Assembly: GCF_001522865.1 (NCBI RefSeq)
Contig: NZ_LOWB01000104.1
Span: 1 to 64,000 of the forward strand
Direction of reading: 5' to 3'
Source of the DNA: Burkholderia sp. TSV86
Lineage (GTDB): Bacteria; Pseudomonadota; Gammaproteobacteria; Burkholderiales; Burkholderiaceae
Length of the DNA: 64,000 nucleotides
The position numbers and the translations under genes are program-made. The notes beneath the pieces were generated by a model. It ran no database searches and was not told where the DNA came from. It worked only from the letters and a program-made list of their open reading frames with translations. Below are positions 8,843 to 18,092 of the stretch, in pieces; the first letter of the stretch is position 1; every line of letters starts with the position of its first letter.

Positions 8843-9835
8843 ATGCGCACTTTCCTGTCCCTCGGGCGCGCCGCCGCGCTCGCCGCCGCCTTTCTGGCGC
8901 CCGCCGCCGCTTTCGCCAACAATGTCATCGTGCTGAATTCGGCCGAGGCGACGCTGTCGCTGATCGACCAGAACAGCCGTCAGGTCATCGGCACGATGCC
9001 GACCGGCAAGGAGCCGCACCACTTGATGGCGACGCCGGACAGCTCGTCGCTGATCGTCGCGAACTCGGTGTCGAACAGCCTGATGTTCCTCGATCCGAAG
9101 ACGGGCAAGCTGCAACGCACCGTCGAGAATATCGACGATCCGTACCAGCTCGGCTTCTCTCCGGACCGTAAGTGGTTCGTCGCGGCGGGGTTGCGGCTCG
9201 ATCGCGTCGATATTTACGGCTACGACGGGCTCGACCTGAAACTCGTCAAGCGCTTGCCGCTCGAGGTGATGCCGAGCCACCTCGCGTTCACGAAGGACAG
9301 CAAGACGGTGCTGGTGTCGCTGCAGGTGTCGGGCGAACTCGCGGCGATCGATCTGCCGACGCAGACCGTCAAATGGAAGATGAAGGTCGGCAAGGTGCCC
9401 GCGGGCATCTGGCTTACGCCCGGCGACAAATATGCGCTCGTCGGGATGACGGGCGCCGATTACGTTGCGGTGGTCGACTGGCGCAACCAGAAGGTCGTGA
9501 AAACGATTCCGACCGGTAAGGGCGCGCACAATTTCCGCTCGCTCGCCGACGGCACGCACGTCGCCGTCACGAACCGCGTCGCGAACACGATCAGCATCAT
9601 CGACGAGAATACGCTGACCAACGTCGGCGATATCACCGGCTTGCTGCCGGGCCCGGACGACATGGAGCTTGCCGCCGACAAGAAGACGCTGTGGGTCACG
9701 TTCCGCTTTGCGAAAAAGGTCGGCATCATCGATCTGCCGACCCGCAAGCTCATCCAGACGATCTCGGTCGGCCGCTCGCCGCATGGGATCTATTTCTACG
9801 ATCGCGCGCCGTGGACGGCGCCGAACGGCGCGTGA
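8843..9835 (+). CDS. YncE-like periplasmic beta-propeller protein
   Basis: A 330-residue exported protein. The signal peptide has the core AALAAAFLAPAAAFA, probably cleaved before NNVIV near residue 25. The mature part is a chain of roughly 42-residue YVTN-type blades, each with a pattern like VIVLNSAEATLSLID, IGTMPTGKEPHHLMATPD, VAVVDWRNQKVVKTIPTGKG and ISVGRSPHGIYF. Such propellers often serve as periplasmic binding or scaffolding domains and resemble cytochrome d1 propellers, but no heme-binding motif is present. The actual ligand is unknown. It is followed after 19 bases by a fatty acid hydroxylase, so the two are probably co-transcribed. A TACAAT at 8810 may be its -10. Confidence 0.8.
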   Translation: MRTFLSLGRAAALAAAFLAPAAAFANNVIVLNSAEATLSLIDQNSRQVIGTMPTGKEPHHLMATPDSSSLIVANSVSNSLMFLDPKTGKLQRTVENIDDPYQLGFSPDRKWFVAAGLRLDRVDIYGYDGLDLKLVKRLPLEVMPSHLAFTKDSKTVLVSLQVSGELAAIDLPTQTVKWKMKVGKVPAGIWLTPGDKYALVGMTGADYVAVVDWRNQKVVKTIPTGKGAHNFRSLADGTHVAVTNRVANTISIIDENTLTNVGDITGLLPGPDDMELAADKKTLWVTFRFAKKVGIIDLPTRKLIQTISVGRSPHGIYFYDRAPWTAPNGA

Positions 9836-9854
9836 CGCGTGGCGGGAGCTTGCG

Positions 9855-10841
9855 ATGTTCCACATGATTGCCGCCGCGCTCGACGGTTTCGTGTCGAACC
9901 TGCAGACCTGGCTGTACATCGACGTCGTGCAGCCGCTGCTGTTCAAGTTCGATCTGATGGGCTACGACGAGGACACCTACGACGCGCTCTATTGGGTGAT
10001 CGTCGGCGCGCTGGAGGTGGTCGCGATGTATGCGCTGCTGCGCCCGCTCGAGGCGCTGCGTCCCATCGAGCGCTGGAAGAACCGCAAGGAAGCGCGCGTC
10101 GATGTGATCTACACGCTGATCGCGAAGCTCGGCATCTTCAATCTGGGCTTCTTCTTCGCATTCCAGCCGTTGTTCGATCATTTCCAGGCATGGCTGCGCT
10201 TCTTTGGCATCGCCAATGTCAATCTCGATTACCTGTGGCCGGGCGTGACGTCCCAGCCGATCGTCGCGTTCGCGATCTATCTGATCGTGCTCGATTTCGC
10301 CGGTTATTGGTATCACCGCTGGCAGCACCGCTTCGGCATCTGGTGGGAACTGCACGCGGTGCATCACAGCCAGCGGCAGATGTCGCTGTGGTGCGACGAT
10401 CGCAACCATCTGCTCGACGACGTGATCCAGGCGGGCTTTTTCGCGGCCATCGCGCTGGTGATCGGCGTGCCGCCGTCGCAGTTCGTTGTGCTGACGGCGG
10501 TAACGAATTTCGTGCAAAGCATCCAGCATACGAACGCGCGGCTGCCGTTCGGCCGGCTCGGCGAGCGGCTGCTCGTCAGCCCGATGTTCCATCGCCGCCA
10601 TCATGCGGTCGGCTATGGGCACGAAGGCACGAAGTATGGCTGCAACTTCGGCGTGCTGTTTCCATGGTGGGACATGATGTTCGGTACCGCATCGTGGAGC
10701 CGCACGGTCGAGCCGACCGGCATTCGCGAGCAGTACGAGGGCGTGTCGTATGGCGACGGCTTCTGGTCGCAGCACGGGCTCGCGTTCGTGCGGATCGCGA
10801 AGCGGCTCGCGCCTAAGAAGCGGGGCGCGGCGTCGGCGTAG
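9855..10841 (+). CDS. Sterol desaturase / fatty acid hydroxylase family membrane protein
   Basis: A 328-residue inner-membrane di-iron oxygenase. The histidine clusters of the family are all visible: HRWQH in the segment GYWYHRWQHRFG, HAVHH and HRRHH, which bind the di-iron centre. Hydrophobic stretches near residues 50-65, 95-115, 140-165 and 215-235 would span the membrane. The substrate is unknown; relatives hydroxylate or desaturate fatty acids, sterols or carotenoids, and bacterial members can act on lipid tails. The ATG at 9855 is chosen because it gives a start close to the preceding gene (19 bases) and the open frame further upstream overlaps that gene. It may share a transcript with the YncE-like protein. 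Confidence 0.85.
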   Translation: MFHMIAAALDGFVSNLQTWLYIDVVQPLLFKFDLMGYDEDTYDALYWVIVGALEVVAMYALLRPLEALRPIERWKNRKEARVDVIYTLIAKLGIFNLGFFFAFQPLFDHFQAWLRFFGIANVNLDYLWPGVTSQPIVAFAIYLIVLDFAGYWYHRWQHRFGIWWELHAVHHSQRQMSLWCDDRNHLLDDVIQAGFFAAIALVIGVPPSQFVVLTAVTNFVQSIQHTNARLPFGRLGERLLVSPMFHRRHHAVGYGHEGTKYGCNFGVLFPWWDMMFGTASWSRTVEPTGIREQYEGVSYGDGFWSQHGLAFVRIAKRLAPKKRGAASA

Positions 10842-11019
10842 GTGGCGGGCGCGACGGCGGGCCGCTCGGTCTGCCGCCATGGCCTTCCGGCGGCTGTCCC
10901 GTTTGCCGCATGCGTGATTCAGCGTGCGCGATTCAGGCTTGCGCCGTTTTGCCGAGCGAAAGCCGCGTGGTTTATCCTTGGCTGCCTTTCCCTATTTCCC
11001 GCTCGATGATTCTTTCCGC

Positions 11020-11862
11020 ATGAACGATCTGCTGCGCTCCTTCGGCCGGGCGCTCGCGGGTGCGCTGCACCCGCGCATGCTCTGGCTTACCTTCGTGCCC
11101 TTCATCGTGGCCGCCGTGGTCTGGGGCGCCGTGCTCTGGTTCACCTGGCAGCCGCTTGTCGACACCGCGCGCACGGCGCTCGACGGCTTCGCGTTGACGG
11201 CGCTGCTCTACAAATTCTTCAATGCGATCGGTGCGTCGCAGTTGCATGCGGTCGTCGCGCCGTTCGTCGTCGTGTCGCTCGCGATTCCGCTGATCGCGCT
11301 GACGGTGCTGCTGCTGATCGCGACGCTATCGATGCCCGCCGTGGTCAATCACCTGTCGAAGCGCTCGTTTGCGACACTCGAGATGAAGCGCGGCGGCACC
11401 TGGTTCGGCAGCGTATTCAATTCGCTCGGCGCGGCGCTGGCCAGCCTCGTCGTGCTGGTCGTCACGGTGCCGCTGTGGCTGATCCCGCCGTTTTTCGCGC
11501 TGCTGCCGCCCGTGATCTTCGGCTGGCTCACCTATCGCGTGATGAGCTATGATGCGCTCGCGTCGCACGCGAGCCGCGACGAGCGCCGCGCGCTGATGCG
11601 CACGTACCGCTGGCCACTGCTCGGCATCGGCATCGCATGCGGGCTGCTTGGCACGGTGCCGACGTTCGTCTGGGTGTCGTCGATCTGGATGATGGTGTTG
11701 TTTCCATTCGTCGCCGCCGCGATGATCTGGGTCTACTCGTTCATCCTGGTGTTCTCGGCGCTGTGGTTCGGCTTCTATTGCCTGCGCGCGCTGGAGGATC
11801 AGCGCGCGGCGCTCGCCAACACGGCGGCGGCGACTTCGAATGAATTGACGAGGCGCGCATGA
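11020..11862 (+). CDS. EI24-domain (CysZ-like) inner-membrane protein
   Basis: A 280-residue polytopic membrane protein. It begins MNDLLRSFGRALAGALHPRM and has hydrophobic segments near residues 20-45, 70-115, 145-175 and 205-255. The N-terminal pattern (a short amphipathic helix, then a histidine-proline before the first membrane segment) and overall layout fit the EI24/CysZ family, which includes sulfate permease CysZ. Assignment to transport is not proven, as no sulfur-assimilation gene is nearby. The ATG at 11020 is preferred to an earlier in-frame ATG at 10924 because homology-like sequence starts here. Its stop overlaps the start of the CinA-like gene by 4 bases (ATGA), so the two are translationally coupled. 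Confidence 0.8.
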   Translation: MNDLLRSFGRALAGALHPRMLWLTFVPFIVAAVVWGAVLWFTWQPLVDTARTALDGFALTALLYKFFNAIGASQLHAVVAPFVVVSLAIPLIALTVLLLIATLSMPAVVNHLSKRSFATLEMKRGGTWFGSVFNSLGAALASLVVLVVTVPLWLIPPFFALLPPVIFGWLTYRVMSYDALASHASRDERRALMRTYRWPLLGIGIACGLLGTVPTFVWVSSIWMMVLFPFVAAAMIWVYSFILVFSALWFGFYCLRALEDQRAALANTAAATSNELTRRA

Positions 11863-12671
11863 CAATCGGCATCGTTATCATCGGCGACGAAATCCTGTCG
11901 GGACGGCGTCAGGACAAGCACCTGGCCAAGGTGATCGAACTGCTTCGCGCGCGCGGGCTGACGCTCGGCTGGGCCGAGTATGTCGGCGATGATCCCGCGC
12001 GGATCACCGCGACGCTCGAGCGCACGTTCGCATCGGGCGACATCGTGTTCTCGACGGGTGGCATCGGCGCGACGCCTGACGACCATACGCGCCAATGCGC
12101 GGCCGCGGCGCTGCGCGTGCCGCTCGCGTTGCATCCGGATGCCAAGGCGCTGATTCAAGCGCGCATCCGCGAGATGCATGTCGATCCGGCCGCGAGCGTC
12201 GATTTCGAGTCGCCCGAGAATCTTCACCGGCTGAACATGGGTGTGTTTCCGCAAGGCGCGTCGATCATTCCGAACGGCTACAACAAGATTCCCGGCTTTT
12301 CGGTCGGCGACCATCATTTCGTGCCGGGCTTTCCGGTGATGGCATGGCCGATGATCGAGTGGGTGCTCGATACGAAGTACGCGCATCTGCACCACGCGAC
12401 GCCCCACGCGGAGCGCTCGCTTTACGTGTTCGATCTGCCGGAATCAACGCTCACGCCGCTGATGGAGAAGATCGAGCGCGATTTTCCCGGCGTGCGGGTG
12501 TTCAGCCTGCCGAGTGTCGGTGATGCGGAGCGCGGCGGTATCTACGCGCGCCGGCATATCGATCTCGGCGTGAAGGGCGAGCCGGAGGCGGTGGCGGCTG
12601 CGTTTGTCAAGTTGCGCGAAGGGGTGCATCTGCTTGGCGGCGATATCGTAGAGCCCCACATCGAACCCTGA
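11859..12671 (+). CDS. CinA-like MoaB/Mog-domain protein
   Basis: A 270-residue soluble protein with the molybdopterin-binding (MoaB/Mog) fold. Characteristic segments are IGDEILSGRRQD at the N-terminus and FSTGGIGATPDDHT, the binding loop. It corresponds to the N-terminal half of CinA (competence/damage-inducible protein A) and lacks the C-terminal PncC-type nicotinamide-nucleotide amidase domain. CinA N-domains have ADP-ribose pyrophosphatase activity in some bacteria, so a role in pyridine-nucleotide repair is possible but not shown. It overlaps the EI24 gene by four bases and faces the convergent rhodanese gene. Confidence 0.85.
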   Translation: MTIGIVIIGDEILSGRRQDKHLAKVIELLRARGLTLGWAEYVGDDPARITATLERTFASGDIVFSTGGIGATPDDHTRQCAAAALRVPLALHPDAKALIQARIREMHVDPAASVDFESPENLHRLNMGVFPQGASIIPNGYNKIPGFSVGDHHFVPGFPVMAWPMIEWVLDTKYAHLHHATPHAERSLYVFDLPESTLTPLMEKIERDFPGVRVFSLPSVGDAERGGIYARRHIDLGVKGEPEAVAAAFVKLREGVHLLGGDIVEPHIEP

Positions 12672-12685
12672 GGCGCTTGAATAGC

Positions 12686-12703
12686 GCGGCCCTGCCGGGC
12701 CGC
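12686..12703. terminator. GC hairpin between convergent genes
   Basis: GCGGCCC-TGCC-GGGCCGC lies in the 93-base gap between two convergent genes. It has no U-tract, so intrinsic termination is doubtful. Confidence 0.35.
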
Positions 12704-12764
12704 TCGCCCGGTGCGCGTCATCGCCGTGTCATCGGCCGGCCGGACGATGATGGGCGGCGGCGCA

Positions 12765-13229
12765 TCATGCGCCGATCCACGGTAGGCCGCGGTGGCACCA
12801 GCCGTCGACTGTCTTGCGATGCCCTTGCGAATCCTTTGCACCTTCAAATCCTTCGAGCAGATCGTAGGCCTTCGCGAAGCCGGCCTGCGCGGCGGCAATC
12901 GCGGCGAGCTTCGAGCGCGCGGCGCTGCGGCACAGGAAGAGCACGGGCTGGTCGGCGCGCACGATCGAGCGCAATTGGTCGATGAATTCCGGGTTGGGCA
13001 CGCCGCCCGGATAGCGGGTCCACTCGATATGCGCATATTGGCCGTCGCCGACGAGCGGCCGGCCAACCCAGTCGAGTTCCGCGCGGGTGCGCACGTCGAC
13101 GAGACGCGCGTTCGGATCGAGTTGCAGCAATTCGAACGATTCGGCGGGCGACAGCGCGCCCGCATAGGTCAGGCCGCCTTGCGTGCGGCGCGCGTCGGCC
13201 TGGGCGTAAAGCTGTTCTAGTGTGCTCAT
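12765..13229 (-). CDS. Rhodanese-like sulfurtransferase
   Basis: A 154-residue single-domain rhodanese. The active-site loop CRSAARS holds the cysteine that would carry a persulfide. It is preceded by the family strand [16 protein letters not shown] (CH2A-like) and followed by [14 protein letters not shown] and [16 protein letters not shown] at the C-terminus. It is cytosolic, with no signal peptide. The six-residue active-site loop suits sulfur rather than phosphate chemistry. The start at 13229 is set by GGAG about 10 bases upstream; an earlier in-frame ATG lacks one. It is divergent from glnA and convergent with the CinA-like gene, so probably monocistronic. The partner for sulfur transfer is unknown. 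Confidence 0.9.
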   Translation of the reverse strand: MSTLEQLYAQADARRTQGGLTYAGALSPAESFELLQLDPNARLVDVRTRAELDWVGRPLVGDGQYAHIEWTRYPGGVPNPEFIDQLRSIVRADQPVLFLCRSAARSKLAAIAAAQAGFAKAYDLLEGFEGAKDSQGHRKTVDGWCHRGLPWIGA

Positions 13230-13342
13230 GACGGGAGGTCTCCTGCAGATCAAAAAATCATTCTAGCGTGCCGTGCAGTCGATGATGGAAGCGCGAATCG
13301 CAATCTGAATGGCTCGTCGGTCCGGTTTGAAAGCTCCCGAAA

Positions 13343-13359
13343 ATCACCAATCCGGTGCA
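13343..13359 (+). promoter_or_regulatory. Upstream NtrC-type dyad of glnA (weaker)
   Basis: ATCAC-N7-GTGCA matches the NtrC consensus TGCAC-N7-GTGCA at 8 of 10 half-site positions. It is centred 70 bp from the second dyad at 13413. The pair forms an enhancer-like region over 100 bp upstream of the sigma-54 promoter. Confidence 0.55.
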
Positions 13360-13412
13360 GAATTGCTCTTTCGCACATGAATGGTGATTTCAATTGGCCG
13401 GATTGGCGGGCG

Positions 13413-13429
13413 TGCACAATCAATGTGCG
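13413..13429 (+). promoter_or_regulatory. NtrC-type enhancer dyad of glnA (strong)
   Basis: TGCAC-N7-GTGCG matches the NtrC consensus at 9 of 10 half-site positions. It is centred about 115 bp upstream of the -24/-12 promoter, a usual enhancer distance. ntrB and ntrC lie in the same cluster. Confidence 0.7.
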
Positions 13430-13527
13430 AAATCGGACGCATTGGTTTGCATCCAAGCCCCGAAAGAGCGCGCCGATGCCCAGGCCGCGCGCGGCGAGAC
13501 GCAATCCGCGCCGCTCTGGCGCATGGG

Positions 13528-13543
13528 TGGCATGGAAGCTGCT
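13528..13543 (+). promoter_or_regulatory. Sigma-54 (-24/-12) promoter of glnA
   Basis: TGGCATG-N4-CTGCT matches the sigma-54 consensus TGGCACG-N4-TTGCW, with the essential GG and GC at the right spacing. Transcription would start near 13555, giving a leader of about 95 nt before the glnA ATG at 13650. Confidence 0.7.
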
Positions 13544-13649
13544 TTATCGGGATGGATCGGTTGTACGCGGCAAAGAACGCTGCGCCCAAGCAGCTCGCTT
13601 AACGAGGCGGTCCCAGTCCGCCGGATTTGTTCAATCAGGAGAAGAGGTT

Positions 13650-15065
13650 ATGAGTAAAACCGTCGCCGACGTCATGCAGCTCGTGAAGGACGAGGACGTC
13701 AAGTTCGTCGATTTCCGCTTCACGGACACGCGCGGCAAGGAACAACACGTTTCGGTGCCGGTGTCGGCTTTCGAGGAGGACAAGTTCGAAAGCGGCCACG
13801 CGTTCGACGGCTCGTCGATCGCCGGCTGGAAGGGCATCGAGGCGTCGGACATGTTGCTCGTTCCCGATCCGAACACGGCTTTCATCGATCCGTTCTATGA
13901 AGAGTCGACGCTCGTTCTGACCTGCGACGTCGTCGAGCCCGCCGACGGCAAGGGCTACGAGCGCGATCCGCGCTCGCTCGCCAAGCGCGCCGAAGCGTAC
14001 CTGAAGAGCACGGGGCTGGGCGACACCGCGTTCTTCGGCCCGGAGCCGGAATTCTTCATTTTCGACTCGGTCCAGTGGAATACGGACATGTCGGGCTGCT
14101 TCGTCAAGATCGGCTCGGAAGAAGCGCCGTGGTCGTCGGGCAAGGAATTCGAAGGCGGTAACACCGGCCACCGTCCGGGCACCAAGGGCGGTTACTTCCC
14201 GGTCGCGCCCGTCGACACGTTTCAGGATATGCGCTCGGAAATGTGCCTGTTGCTCGAGCAGATCGGCATTCCGGTCGAAGTGCATCATCATGAGGTCGCG
14301 GGCCAGGGCCAAAACGAGATCGGTACGAAATTCGCGACGCTCGTGCAGCGTGCGGACTGGACCCAGCAACTGAAATACATCGTCCACAACGTCGCGCACA
14401 CGTATGGCAAGACGGCGACGTTCATGCCGAAGCCCGTCGTCGGCGACAACGGCTCGGGCATGCACGTGCACCAGTCGATCTGGAAGGACGGCCAGAACCT
14501 GTTCGCGGGCAACGGCTACGCGGGCCTGTCCGAGTTCGCGCTGTTCTACATCGGCGGCATCATCAAGCACGCGCGCGCGCTGAATGCGATCACGAACCCG
14601 ACGACCAATTCGTACAAGCGTCTCGTGCCGCACTTCGAGGCGCCGGTGAAGCTCGCGTACTCGGCGCGCAACCGCTCGGCATCGATTCGCATTCCGCACG
14701 TGTCCAATCCGAAGGGCCGCCGCATCGAAACGCGTTTCCCGGACCCGATGGCCAACCCGTACCTCGCGTTCTCGGCGCTGATGATGGCGGGCCTCGACGG
14801 CGTGCAGAACAAGATTCATCCGGGCGAAGCCGCCGACAAGAATCTGTACGATCTGCCGCCGGAAGAAGACGCGAAGATCCCGACCGTCTGCGCCGGTCTC
14901 GACCAGGCGCTCGACGCGCTCGACAAGGATCGCGAGTTCCTCACGCGCGGCGGCGTGTTCACGGACGGGATGATCGATGCGTACCTCGAACTGAAGGAAG
15001 GCGAGCTGCAGCGCTTCCGCATGACGACGCATCCGATCGAGTTCGAGATGTACTACTCGCTGTAA
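13650..15065 (+). CDS. glnA: Glutamine synthetase, type I
   Basis: A 471-residue dodecameric cytosolic enzyme forming glutamine from glutamate, ammonia and ATP. Family landmarks are FDGSSIAGW (latch region), [11 protein letters not shown] (metal-binding glutamates), [15 protein letters not shown], the [10 protein letters not shown] loop and NRSASIRIP. The adenylylation tyrosine lies in NLYDLPPEE at residue 400, so activity should be controlled by GlnE. The ATG at 13650 has AGGAGAAGAGG upstream; the frame is open further upstream but lacks a start with support. Transcription is likely nitrogen-controlled through two NtrC-type dyads and a sigma-54 promoter, and a strong terminator follows at 15158-15185, separating it from ntrB. 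Confidence 0.98.
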   Translation: MSKTVADVMQLVKDEDVKFVDFRFTDTRGKEQHVSVPVSAFEEDKFESGHAFDGSSIAGWKGIEASDMLLVPDPNTAFIDPFYEESTLVLTCDVVEPADGKGYERDPRSLAKRAEAYLKSTGLGDTAFFGPEPEFFIFDSVQWNTDMSGCFVKIGSEEAPWSSGKEFEGGNTGHRPGTKGGYFPVAPVDTFQDMRSEMCLLLEQIGIPVEVHHHEVAGQGQNEIGTKFATLVQRADWTQQLKYIVHNVAHTYGKTATFMPKPVVGDNGSGMHVHQSIWKDGQNLFAGNGYAGLSEFALFYIGGIIKHARALNAITNPTTNSYKRLVPHFEAPVKLAYSARNRSASIRIPHVSNPKGRRIETRFPDPMANPYLAFSALMMAGLDGVQNKIHPGEAADKNLYDLPPEEDAKIPTVCAGLDQALDALDKDREFLTRGGVFTDGMIDAYLELKEGELQRFRMTTHPIEFEMYYSL

Positions 15066-15157
15066 GCGGCGATGGCGCTTCGTTTCGTCGGCGGGCGAAG
15101 CGCCGCGGCGCCGACCGGCCTTCGCGCGGCAGGTGCGCGCGAAGGCTTCGGACCTTG

Positions 15158-15185
15158 GGGGACGGCGAGACGCCGTCCCCTTTTT
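15158..15185 (+). terminator. Rho-independent terminator between glnA and ntrB
   Basis: GGGGACGGCG-AGA-CGCCGTCCCC-TTTTT is a perfect 10-bp stem with a U-tract. It lies 92 bases after the glnA stop and 44 before the ntrB start. It should make glnA mRNA mostly monocistronic and let ntrBC be expressed at a lower level by read-through. Confidence 0.9.
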
Positions 15186-15228
15186 GTTCCGCCCGTCATG
15201 GCGGTTTTTGACACGGCATCCACGCAAG

Positions 15229-16371
15229 ATGGTTCTGAAGAATCTGATCAAGGCCAGGGCCGGCCACTCGGAGCGCCTGTCGGACGATGACCGGCTGGCG
15301 CGCTCCGGGCTATTGACCGGGCTCGAAGCGTTGCCCACGGTCGTGCTCGTGCTCGACCGGCGCACGCTCAAGATTGCATTTGCGAATCCGTCGGCGGAGG
15401 CGATGCTCGACATCTCACGGCGGCAACTGTCGCAGATGCCGTGGGGCGAGATTTTTCCGAACGCGAACGAGCTGGCGACGACGATCACCGCGATCGGCGA
15501 GGAGCGTTTCCACGCGACCCATCTCGACACCGTGCTCGACCGCCCGGGCCGCGAACCGTTGCATGTGCACGCGATCGTCGGCTTTCTCGAGGGGGCGCCG
15601 GACTACGTGCTCGTCGAGCTGTTCGAAAACGAGCGGCAGTCGCGCACGGATCGCGAGGAACGGATTCACGATCTCACGGCCGTCAACAAGCAGTTGATCC
15701 GCAATCTCGCGCACGAAATCAAAAATCCGCTCGGCGGCATTCGCGGCGCCGCGCAACTGCTCGAATTCGAGCTTGGCGAGCGCGAGCGCGGCGAGCTGCG
15801 CGAGTACACGCAGGTCATCATCAAGGAATCGGACCGGCTGCAGACGCTCGTCGACCGTCTGCTCGAGCCGCACCGTCATCCGCACATCGTCGGCGACGTG
15901 AACATCCATGAGGTGTGCGAGCGGGTGCGTGCGGTGATGCTCGCGGAGTTTCCGCGCGGGCTCACGATCGAGCGCGACTACGACGTCAGCGTGCCCGATC
16001 TGCGCGGCGACAAGGAGCAGTTGATCCAGGCGCTCCTGAACGTCGTGCGCAATGCGGCGCAGGCGCTGCGCGAGCGCATCGCGCAGGGCGACGCGAGGAT
16101 CGAGTTGCGCACGCGCGTCGCACGCAAGGTCACGATCGCCAAGCGTCTGTACAAGCTTGCACTCGATTTGCGCGTGACCGATAACGGCCCGGGCATTCCC
16201 GACGACATCCGCGACCGGATCTTCTATCCGCTCGTGTCGGGGCGCGAGGAGGGCAGCGGGCTCGGACTCACGCTCGCGCAAACGTTCGTCCAGCAGCATG
16301 ACGGGATGATCGAAGTGGACAGCCGGCCGGGCCGCACCGAATTTCAGATTTTGTTGCCGCTCGATTCGTGA
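15229..16371 (+). CDS. ntrB: Nitrogen regulation sensor histidine kinase NtrB
   Basis: A 380-residue soluble histidine kinase that phosphorylates or dephosphorylates NtrC according to PII signalling of nitrogen status. An N-terminal PAS-like domain occupies about residues 25-140. The phosphoacceptor His162 is in NLAHEIKNPLGG. The HATPase domain shows the N box NVVRNAAQA, DNGPGIPDD and GSGLGLTLA. There are no membrane segments, as usual for NtrB. The ATG at 15229 gives a family-length protein; an upstream ATG at 15133 would run through the glnA terminator and is rejected. ntrC starts 37 bases after its stop, so ntrBC is an operon, probably fed by read-through from glnA. Confidence 0.95.
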   Translation: MVLKNLIKARAGHSERLSDDDRLARSGLLTGLEALPTVVLVLDRRTLKIAFANPSAEAMLDISRRQLSQMPWGEIFPNANELATTITAIGEERFHATHLDTVLDRPGREPLHVHAIVGFLEGAPDYVLVELFENERQSRTDREERIHDLTAVNKQLIRNLAHEIKNPLGGIRGAAQLLEFELGERERGELREYTQVIIKESDRLQTLVDRLLEPHRHPHIVGDVNIHEVCERVRAVMLAEFPRGLTIERDYDVSVPDLRGDKEQLIQALLNVVRNAAQALRERIAQGDARIELRTRVARKVTIAKRLYKLALDLRVTDNGPGIPDDIRDRIFYPLVSGREEGSGLGLTLAQTFVQQHDGMIEVDSRPGRTEFQILLPLDS

Positions 16372-16408
16372 GCGGCGGCGCAGTGATTCTCCATACCTCT
16401 GACCGACT

Positions 16409-17926
16409 ATGAAGCCGATCTGGATAGTAGACGACGACCAATCGATCCGCTGGGTGCTCGAAAAAGCGCTCGCGCGCGAGAGTTTCGCGACGAGGAGCTT
16501 TGCGAACGTGCGCGACGCGCTTGCCGCGCTCGATCATGAAACGCCGCAAGTGCTCGTATCCGACATCCGGATGCCGGGCGGCTCGGGGCTCGAGCTGTTG
16601 CAGGCGATGCATGAGCGCCTGCCGGGGCTGCCCGTCATCATCATGACCGCGTTCTCGGATCTCGACAGTGCGGTTGCCGCGTTTCAAGGCGGCGCGTTCG
16701 AGTATCTGGCGAAACCGTTCGATGTCGACAAGGCGGTGGAGCTGATCCGCCGTGCAGTCGACGAGAGCCTGCGCGGCGGCGCGCCCGACGACGACCGGCT
16801 TGCCGACGCGCCCGAGATGCTCGGCCAGGCGAGTGCGATGCAGGACATGTTCCGTGCGATCGGCCGGCTGTCGCACTCGGTGGCGACGGTGCTGATCACG
16901 GGTGAATCGGGGACCGGCAAGGAACTCGTCGCACGTGCGCTGCATCGGCACAGCCCGCGCGCGAACGGCCCGTTCATCGCGCTCAACACGGCTGCGATTC
17001 CGAAGGATCTGCTCGAATCCGAGCTGTTCGGCCACGAGCGCGGTGCGTTCACGGGCGCGCAGACGACGCGTCAGGGGCGCTTCGAGCAGGCGGAGAACGG
17101 CACGCTCTTTCTCGACGAAATCGGCGACATGCCGTTCGATCTTCAGACCCGGCTGCTGCGCGTGTTGTCGGACGGGCAGTTCTATCGCGTCGGCGGTCAT
17201 AGCCCGTTGCGCGCCAACGTGCGGGTCATCGCGGCGACTCACCAGAATCTCGAGGCGCGCGTGCGGCAGGGATTGTTTCGCGAGGATCTGTATCACCGGC
17301 TCAACGTGATCCGTTTGCGGTTGCCGGCGCTGCGCGAGCGCAGCGAGGACATCGCGCTTCTCACGCGCCACTTTCTGCAAAAGAGCGCGCGCGAGCTGGG
17401 TGTCGAGCCCAAGCGCGTATCGGATGAGGCGCTGGCCTATCTGAGCTCGCTGCCGTTTCCCGGTAACGTGCGGCAGCTTGAGAATCTCGCCAACTGGCTG
17501 ACGGTGATGGCGCCCGCGCAGACGATCGAGATCAAGGATCTGCCGCCCGATCTCGTCGCAACGCAGGTCGCGGCGGCCGGCGCGGCCGCGCACGAAGCCG
17601 TCGCGGGCGGCGACGCGCGCGCGGGCGGCGGTAGTCCGGCTGTCGTGCCGCAGGCCGCCGGCGCGGGCATTGCCAATGCCGCGAACAACGCGCCGCCTGC
17701 CGCCGCCTATCCGTTATGGGAGCATGGGTTGCGTACCGAGGTCGCCCGCTTGTTACGCGAGAATTCTGCCGATGTGATGGACGCGCTTGCCCGCCGCTTC
17801 GAGGCCGCGGTGATTCGCGAGGCGCTTGATTTCACGCGCGGTCGCAAGGTCGAGGCGGCAGAGCGGCTGGGCATCGGCCGCAATACGATCACGCGCAAGA
17901 TTCAGGAGTTGCATCTGGAGTCGTGA
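16409..17926 (+). CDS. ntrC: Nitrogen regulation response regulator NtrC (sigma-54 activator)
   Basis: A 505-residue enhancer-binding protein. The receiver domain has Asp52 (LVSDIRMPG) as phosphate acceptor. The AAA+ domain shows Walker A GESGTGKE at 165-172 and the sigma-54 contact loop GAFTGA at 212-217. An Ala/Gly-rich linker of about 40 residues (roughly 390-430) precedes the C-terminal Fis-type helix-turn-helix, ending AAERLGIGRNTITRKIQEL. It should activate sigma-54 promoters of nitrogen genes, including the glnA promoter upstream, where matching dyads are seen. It is slightly longer than enterobacterial NtrC because of the linker. It is the last gene of the glnA-ntrBC cluster and faces convergent xth. 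Confidence 0.96.
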   Translation: MKPIWIVDDDQSIRWVLEKALARESFATRSFANVRDALAALDHETPQVLVSDIRMPGGSGLELLQAMHERLPGLPVIIMTAFSDLDSAVAAFQGGAFEYLAKPFDVDKAVELIRRAVDESLRGGAPDDDRLADAPEMLGQASAMQDMFRAIGRLSHSVATVLITGESGTGKELVARALHRHSPRANGPFIALNTAAIPKDLLESELFGHERGAFTGAQTTRQGRFEQAENGTLFLDEIGDMPFDLQTRLLRVLSDGQFYRVGGHSPLRANVRVIAATHQNLEARVRQGLFREDLYHRLNVIRLRLPALRERSEDIALLTRHFLQKSARELGVEPKRVSDEALAYLSSLPFPGNVRQLENLANWLTVMAPAQTIEIKDLPPDLVATQVAAAGAAAHEAVAGGDARAGGGSPAVVPQAAGAGIANAANNAPPAAAYPLWEHGLRTEVARLLRENSADVMDALARRFEAAVIREALDFTRGRKVEAAERLGIGRNTITRKIQELHLES

Positions 17927-18092
17927 TGCGGTTGACCTGTGCGCTGGCGCCGGTCGCGACGGCGGCGGGAGATGGCACGCGTCCGAACGGATGCGCGCGG
18001 CTTGCCCGCAGATCCAAGCGTGCTTCGAACGCTCGCGCATTCGGCCTGAAACGGGCCGGGGCATTCGGGCGCCCCGGTCGCATTGTGCTGCG

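Noticed and set aside
13377-13649. A longer N-terminal form of glutamine synthetase
   Set aside because: The extra 91 residues are not family-like and overlap the NtrC and sigma-54 sites; the ATG at 13650 has a strong Shine-Dalgarno.
18056-18077. Hairpin after ntrC as a terminator
   Set aside because: CCGGGGC/GCCCCGG forms a stem but no U-tract follows, so I did not list it as a terminator.
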